DNA from: Nageia nagi
Lineage: Eukaryota > Pinophyta
DNA: 64,000 bases
Direction of reading: 5' to 3'
Assembly: GCA_050084985.1 (NCBI GenBank)
Contig: JBITNC010000002.1
Coordinates: 24,490,001 to 24,554,000 of the forward strand
Made by a program: the position numbers and the translations under genes. Each line of letters starts with the position of its first letter. Position 1 is the stretch's first letter. The notes beneath the pieces are model-generated. The model ran no database searches, was not told where the DNA came from, and worked only from the letters and a program-made list of their open reading frames with translations. Below, piece after piece: positions 58,940 to 64,000 of this stretch.

Positions 58940-61101
58940 CCTCATAAAATGTTGTCGAGTATGAAAGTTTTAATGTTGTTAACTATTAATATGCTCCAAG
59001 ATTTGTCATACATTGAAGACATGTAATGTTGAATAGTACAAAGTGTTGTTTAGGTTTTTTTAGCATTGATGATATGCTCAAATGTTTACCATCATTTTTG
59101 GTAGATGAATAGAAAAAATGGAGCAATTCTAGGTGATGACATCAGCAAAGTGATGGTGCTACAAAATAAACTAAATTTATTGCTAAGACAACAAGCCACA
59201 CCTATGAGGGAGGCTAAGGATTGGTAATCATAAAAAATTCAAAGAATTCTAGTTGATGACATAACCAATGACAAAGCAACTTAAAATGAATATATTTAAG
59301 AACTTTATAATTTGAGATAACAAGAAAGTGAAGTTAAGTACCAATAAGAGAAAGAAATAGAAGAGAATATTAGCATATGATATTAGCAATTTGATTGCTA
59401 CCCAAAATGAACTAAATCTAGTACCTTGGAAGATAATATTGAAGAATGATGGAGTTAAGTATCATTGAAGGAAGACAAAGGCACATGCTACCAATAGATG
59501 ATGCAAGCAATGTGATGATGACCAAAAATGCACTAAGGATGGTAGAGTCGATGAAAGGATGCAATGGTGATCAAGTTAAGGACTAATAAATAAAATAAAG
59601 ACAAAGGGATACCAATGGATGATGATCAATAATACAAATTATCTAACACCTTAGGAAAGGATACTAGAATATAATAAAGTTAAGTATCAATGAATAAGAT
59701 AGAATAAAATGTTACTGACAAGTGATATTAGCAACTTCATGACATGCAAAATTGCACTAAATCTAGAATCTAAGTTGAAAGGGTGTGAAGGTAAATAAGT
59801 ACCAACCATATAAGAGAGAGTGAAGGCTTCCAAAGAGTAACATCAATAAGAGAAAGATTGACCAAATTACACTAAATCTAGTAGTGAACATGGAAAGTTT
59901 GTTGGCAACCAAACTAAGTACTAGCAATATGAAGGAATAAAGGAGGAGCCATACATGTGATGTAAGCAAGATAATATGATGGGTTATTTTTCTAAAATTG
60001 GTAGTTTTGTAAGAATGATATTAGTTGAATAAACATCAAATACCAAAAAAGAGTTTCAATTACCAAAATGTAGCACAAGGTGAAGATCTGATGCCAGTAT
60101 GCATAGAAGGGGCTTGTACAGTAAATAAAATTACATAAGATCATTGTAATGCATTGGATATGCATGAATGAAATTTGTCATGGTTATAAATTTAAATGAA
60201 GTTTGGTAAATAAAAGTTTCATTATAATGTCAAAGGTATGGATATTCATAACTAAGAGCTAAAAAAATGGAAGTTACTGGGAGTAAAGATATTTCCATAA
60301 ATATGTTGAAATGAGCCTTAAAATAGAAAAAGGATAAAATTATTAACAAAAGTGCAATAACACTACAGATTAAAAAAATTGGGTTTTTACTGATGCCAAA
60401 AGGAGTTATGAGGTTGATAAAAAAATATTATGAGTAAAAATAGAATGGTGGTAGGGTGGTGGCTATAATTATGAATGAAGGTGTAAGTTGAAGTCCATAG
60501 GAATGAAAATGCTAAGGAAGTACAATAGAATAAAGAATGTATTCTCTAAATGAGTGAATGACATGTCAATGAAGATGTGCAGCAATAGATTAGCAAAGAT
60601 GATAATGTATTGGCTATGAAGATTGATTACAAGATTCAAATAGAGGGAATTGAAAGTGAATTTTGATGAGCTACAAACTAGGAAGTGATATATGAACAAC
60701 TAAGGCATATTTATATGTCAATTTGATTATTAAGCTTTTAAGTCCAATTTTTTTGGCATAGGGATTGGTGATCCTTTCAATTGGTGTTGGTAAAGTAGTG
60801 GTTGGTGCACCTTTTGGTTGGTACTAGTAAATTAAGGGTTGGTGGTCCTTTCGATTTGTGCTTTTAAATGGTTTAAAGTTGTTGCTTTATAACGGTTAGA
60901 TTTGGACTATGATTCAAGCATTTTTATTCAGGGATGTAGCCACATTGGTAAACCTATTTATATCTTGTGTTGTGTGATTCTCCCTTGATGTGCTCTCTTT
61001 ATTTTGGTTTTAGTTTTCTATTACATTGGTTTTAAGCACTTAGAATTTAAGGTTTAAATTATGAAGATTGATTCACCCCCCTTCTTGGTGTCATTATGTG
61101 A
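58940..61101 (+). repeat. Second copy of the 2 kb copia LTR (probably solo)
   Basis: Homologous along its length to 34763-36801: shared blocks include CACCTATGAGGGAGG/AGTT (59200; 35107), CGATGAAAGGATG.AA.GGTGAT (59549), the TTGGTG-rich part (60765-60880), GGGATGTAGCCACATTG (60933) and the end GATTCACCCCCCTTCTTGGTGTCATT. No copia pol lies on either side in the window, so it is best read as a solo LTR. Strongly diverged from the first copy. Confidence 0.7.
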
Positions 61102-62356
61102 CAACCAACCTAATATTGATGCTTTATTTTTTCTTACTTGTGTACTTTTTCCTTTTTATCTTTTAGTTACTTGATTATTTGGTGTATTTCCCTTTTTTAT
61201 TTAATGACTCTTATGGAATGAAGGTTCAAGGGATATACTATCATATCCCTTATTGGATGTTAATGATTTATTTTCTTTTCTTTTCTTACCCTTTTCTTTT
61301 TTATCTATGATATTATGTAATGGGGTATCTTTCTCATATTATACCACTAAAAAAATGTACTAGTTGTAACTAAATATTAAATTGGTGGTTATTTCTAGAG
61401 ATGTAGATCATAAACTAGTTTAATTACAAACTAGTGAAGTGGAATCTTAGTGGTGTTATTTTTAACTTTTTGAATGGAAATTTACATTGAATGTTGAATA
61501 AATAAGGTGAATTTCATAAATTTATTTACATACTTAAAGTGATTCAAGAGCCCATAGTTAAAATAAAATACCTCTAGGTTCCTTCCATCCAATGAGATGT
61601 ATTTTATAATTTTCTTGGTCACATTATCCCATGGCATTAGAATATTTTTCCTATAGTACCTTGTTCTATATCTTTTGGGGATAATATATTCACCTTGGAA
61701 TTTTTTAACCTTTGTTTCATTGTCTCTTTTTGAAGTTATTTGAATCTCCTTTCCTTCATTTTTTAGGAATGGTTCTTTAGCAATGGTTTCCATATTGAAT
61801 AAAATTTCTTTCCCATGGACTTTACATTTTCCCTCATTCTATGTATTTATGACATATTTTGATAGTATTATGGTGAAACTAATGCATGCTTACATGAAAT
61901 TCATTAACCCCCCTTTTCATAAAAGTCTCCACAGTTCTTAGTTCTTTGTGGCCTTTTTAGTTCCTCTAGATTCGATAAATACTAGATTACCCCCCATTGA
62001 TACCATGTAGCTTTGAAAACATTCTCTTATCATTCATCTCTCCTTGCTATATTTTTTGTAGGTCACTTTCTATTAATAGTTTGGCTTATAATTTATAGTT
62101 CTATGTATTATTTGACACACCATATGTATTATATCCTCCCACTTATATTACCTCATGTATATTATTTGGGTGGTCATATTAATTGCATGTGTGTTGTAAT
62201 CACCTATTGCATTACTAATTTAAATTATATTATCATCCCTTATCATCAGTGTAATCATCAATTATGGTATCTTTTTTATTTGATTGAAATTTTTGATATT
62301 TTCAATCTCTCCTACATGGGTTATGAGATTTTGAATGATTTTTTCCCTTGCTAACA
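61102..62356. other. Unassigned stretch with one minus-strand ORF
   Basis: Only the ORF at 61793-61482 stands out. The + ORF 62013-62354 is hydrophobic and of chance-like composition. Confidence 0.4.
61482..61793 (-). CDS. Unrecognised 103-codon ORF, possible gene fragment
   Basis: METIAKEPFLKNEGKEIQIT, then IPKRYRTRYYRKNILMPWDN and ISLDGRNLEVFYFNYGLLNH. Composition (Lys, Arg, Glu, Asn mixed with aromatics) is protein-like rather than the usual low-complexity noise, and the strand upstream also looks coding (GKEILFNMET). No family recognised. Likely a piece of a transposon protein; intactness cannot be judged. Confidence 0.3.
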   Translation of the reverse strand: METIAKEPFLKNEGKEIQITSKRDNETKVKKFQGEYIIPKRYRTRYYRKNILMPWDNVTKKIIKYISLDGRNLEVFYFNYGLLNHFKYVNKFMKFTLFIQHSM

Positions 62357-62912
62357 TGTAAAAAGGAATTCTAATTTAATTAAAATACATATTTTAGGCA
62401 TTTAAAATGATTTATTATGAAGTAATTTAATACACCTTTTATTATGCACACTTAACTACCTTATGTTTTATGATAACAGGTCAACCCAAATATAATCCCA
62501 AGAAGGAGTCTTAGCACTTATGCACCGAAGCCTAAGGAGGAGACTTAGTACTAGACCTACTATCTATAAAGGTGTAAGGGTTGTGCATAAGAAATCATGA
62601 CATAATTTGAAATCCTTGATAGGTGGTAACATACTTAGTCCCAATTGTAGTGTTTCTAAATGCCACCTATCATATCTTGATTTTATTATACTCTAAAGTT
62701 TTCATTCCTATGATCTTTCAAACTAATCATGCATACTATTTTGGTGTTGGGCAAAGGATGGATTGGTGCTTCTACTTTGTAGGACAAGATCATTATATAT
62801 CTCTTTATGTTGGAAATTTCCTTTGATCATCATGATAAGTAAAGTAATAGGTTTATTTATTCATTAATCCATGTTTTATTAATTAAGTTCAATTAGGTCA
62901 TCCTTGATCTCA
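62357..62912 (+). repeat. 5' LTR of element D
   Basis: Starts TGTAAAAAGG and shares TCTAATTTAATTAAAATA, ATGATAACAGGTCAACC, GAAGCCTAAGGAG, ACTAGACCTACTATCTATAAA and GGTTGTGCATAAGAAAT with element C's LTR (inverted at 51640-52000). Ends near GATCTCA; about 556 bp. The TATAAAGG at about 62563-62570 may be its TATA box. Confidence 0.75.
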
Positions 62913-63030
62913 ATTATAATAATTAGTGAACCTGAATTTTCTTTTATACATAACTTTATCCTTCACTATTTGTACTAAAAAGCCTAAGGTTTTTATATAG
63001 GACTAATTCTATATTTATACTATTTTAGAT

Positions 63031-64000
63031 ATGGATCCTGCTTAATATCTTAGTATGGTTAATCACATTGATGATTCTACTAAAGCTAATTTGCAAAGGA
63101 TGATTTATGGTATTGATGATAGAAGTTAGGGCTTCAATTTTGGTATATAGAATAGATTATTTGGATTTCATGCTACTGAATCTAGGGATTCAATCCCATT
63201 ATGTGTAAAATTTGCAATGCTAAAGCACTAGATCTTCAAGTAGATCCCATTTTCAAGTCATATCAAGATGAAAGAGATCCCATGGATCATATTAAGGCTT
63301 TTGAGATGCATTTTGAATTGAAATTTGGAGTGGATGATAACTTGATGGAAAAATACTCCCTAACCATATTAATAGGTGATATGCTCACCTTGTACTTGTC
63401 TTTTCCTCGTAAATCAATTAGTTGTTATGCACAAATCATCTTTGAATTTTTCATGCATTTTAAGTATCATGATCCAATACAAATTGTAGTTTTTTATTTG
63501 GAAAATACTACACAAGGTCCAAATGAAGGATTTAATAAGTTTGCACAAAGATTCCAAAAGGTATGGAGTATGATACAAGAACCATTATCAAAATCCAATT
63601 TTAAGTCTATTGTTGTTCATAATATCTATCCTAAATTGAAATTTATAGCCTTGGATTATATGTCTCTTCCATTTATTGAAATTTTGCATAGATTAGTTAA
63701 AAAAGAGAAGTGTTTTGTTGATATGAGAAAATTAAAATATGGAAACACTTCTAATGAGACTAAGAGAGGAGGTTATTAGAAAAGGAAGAAAAAGAAGTTC
63801 AAGTTATTAAAGAGCCCCAAGATAAGGAATAGAAAAAACTTTTAAGCTAAATTAAAATTATAAAATGCTATTAAATTACCTTTAGCTCCTTTAGTTATGT
63901 ATAGGGATTGCTTACAGAAGGGATTGATTGCTCTTGATATGCAAAGAGAATTAGGACCTAATGATGAAAAATCTAGTTGGTATAATGAAGAGGCCTTTTG
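63031..64000 (+). pseudogene. Gag of element D (right end outside window)
   Basis: ATG 63031: MDPA-stop-YLSMVNHIDDSTKAN, LFGFHATESRDSIPLCVKFA, with stops at 63043, 63127 and 63148. After a frame change at about 63215 the capsid domain is open for 190 codons (63201-63779): DPMDHIKAFEMHFELK, FPRKSISCYAQIIFEFFMHF, GPNEGFNKFAQRFQKVWSMI. Downstream, LPLAPLVMYRDCLQKGLIAL and SSWYNEEAF lead towards the zinc knuckle, which lies past 64000. Tat-type gag; same layout as the gag of element C. Confidence 0.75.

Larger units (their letters stand above)
62357..64000 (+). mobile_element. Element D: Ty3/gypsy element, left end, same LTR family as C
   Basis: LTR 62357-62912 followed by a leader and gag from 63031, running off the right edge. 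The LTR matches the reverse complement of element C's 5' LTR. Confidence 0.75.

Noticed and set aside
62013-62354. 113-codon hydrophobic + ORF
   Set aside because: Composition (Ile, Leu, Tyr, His) is that of chance frames in T-rich DNA; no start context or motif.

Overview
The window reads as repeat-dense nuclear DNA of a seed plant with a large, retrotransposon-filled genome. It is AT-rich and poor in CpG. I found no intact host gene, tRNA or rRNA; almost everything recognisable is a decayed transposable element. Plant signs are Tat-type Ty3/gypsy elements with a second RNase H, plant mobile domain (PMD) genes lying antisense inside two LTR elements, an Athila-like element, Ty1/copia elements with plant-type PBS and PPT, and a plant hAT-like transposase. 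The species cannot be named from this.

Layout. 1-15483: element A, a Tat-lineage Ty3/gypsy element on +. It has a leader with repeats (1-1491), one gag-pol frame with 32 stops but no frameshift (1492-9432), a small extra ORF (9550-10269), an antisense spliced PMD gene (13927 down to about 11562), a PPT and a 3' LTR (14637-15483). 15484-20641: element B, an older minus-strand gypsy element whose integrase is cut exactly where A's LTR ends, so A is nested in B. 20700-23140: unassigned. 23146-25700: hAT-like transposase fossil on +. 25917-30632: three arrays of a palindromic TGATCA-type core, phased at 24 bp, placed downstream of, inside and upstream of an unrecognised multi-exon minus-strand gene (29961-26673). 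31000-36801: copia element with a 2 kb 3' LTR. 39450-52030: element C, a minus-strand gypsy element with gag and antisense PMD but no recognisable pol; its 5' LTR is split by a complete 4.7 kb copia element (46822-51544). 52173-58431: element E, a gypsy/Athila-like element with two 1.2 kb LTRs. 58940-61101: second copy of the copia LTR, apparently solo. 62357-64000: element D, same LTR family as C, plus orientation, with gag running off the window.

How the parts relate. The gag-pol products would form particles, process the polyprotein, copy RNA to DNA and integrate it; none of the copies here can do so, because catalytic residues are lost and stops are frequent. The two most unusual themes are (i) antisense PMD genes in two elements, each with a short CG-containing motif recurring in the LTR and around the PMD gene, and (ii) the 24-bp-phased arrays around an unknown gene. 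Both resemble in layout, though not in sequence, a transposon-encoded factor paired with repeated binding sites.
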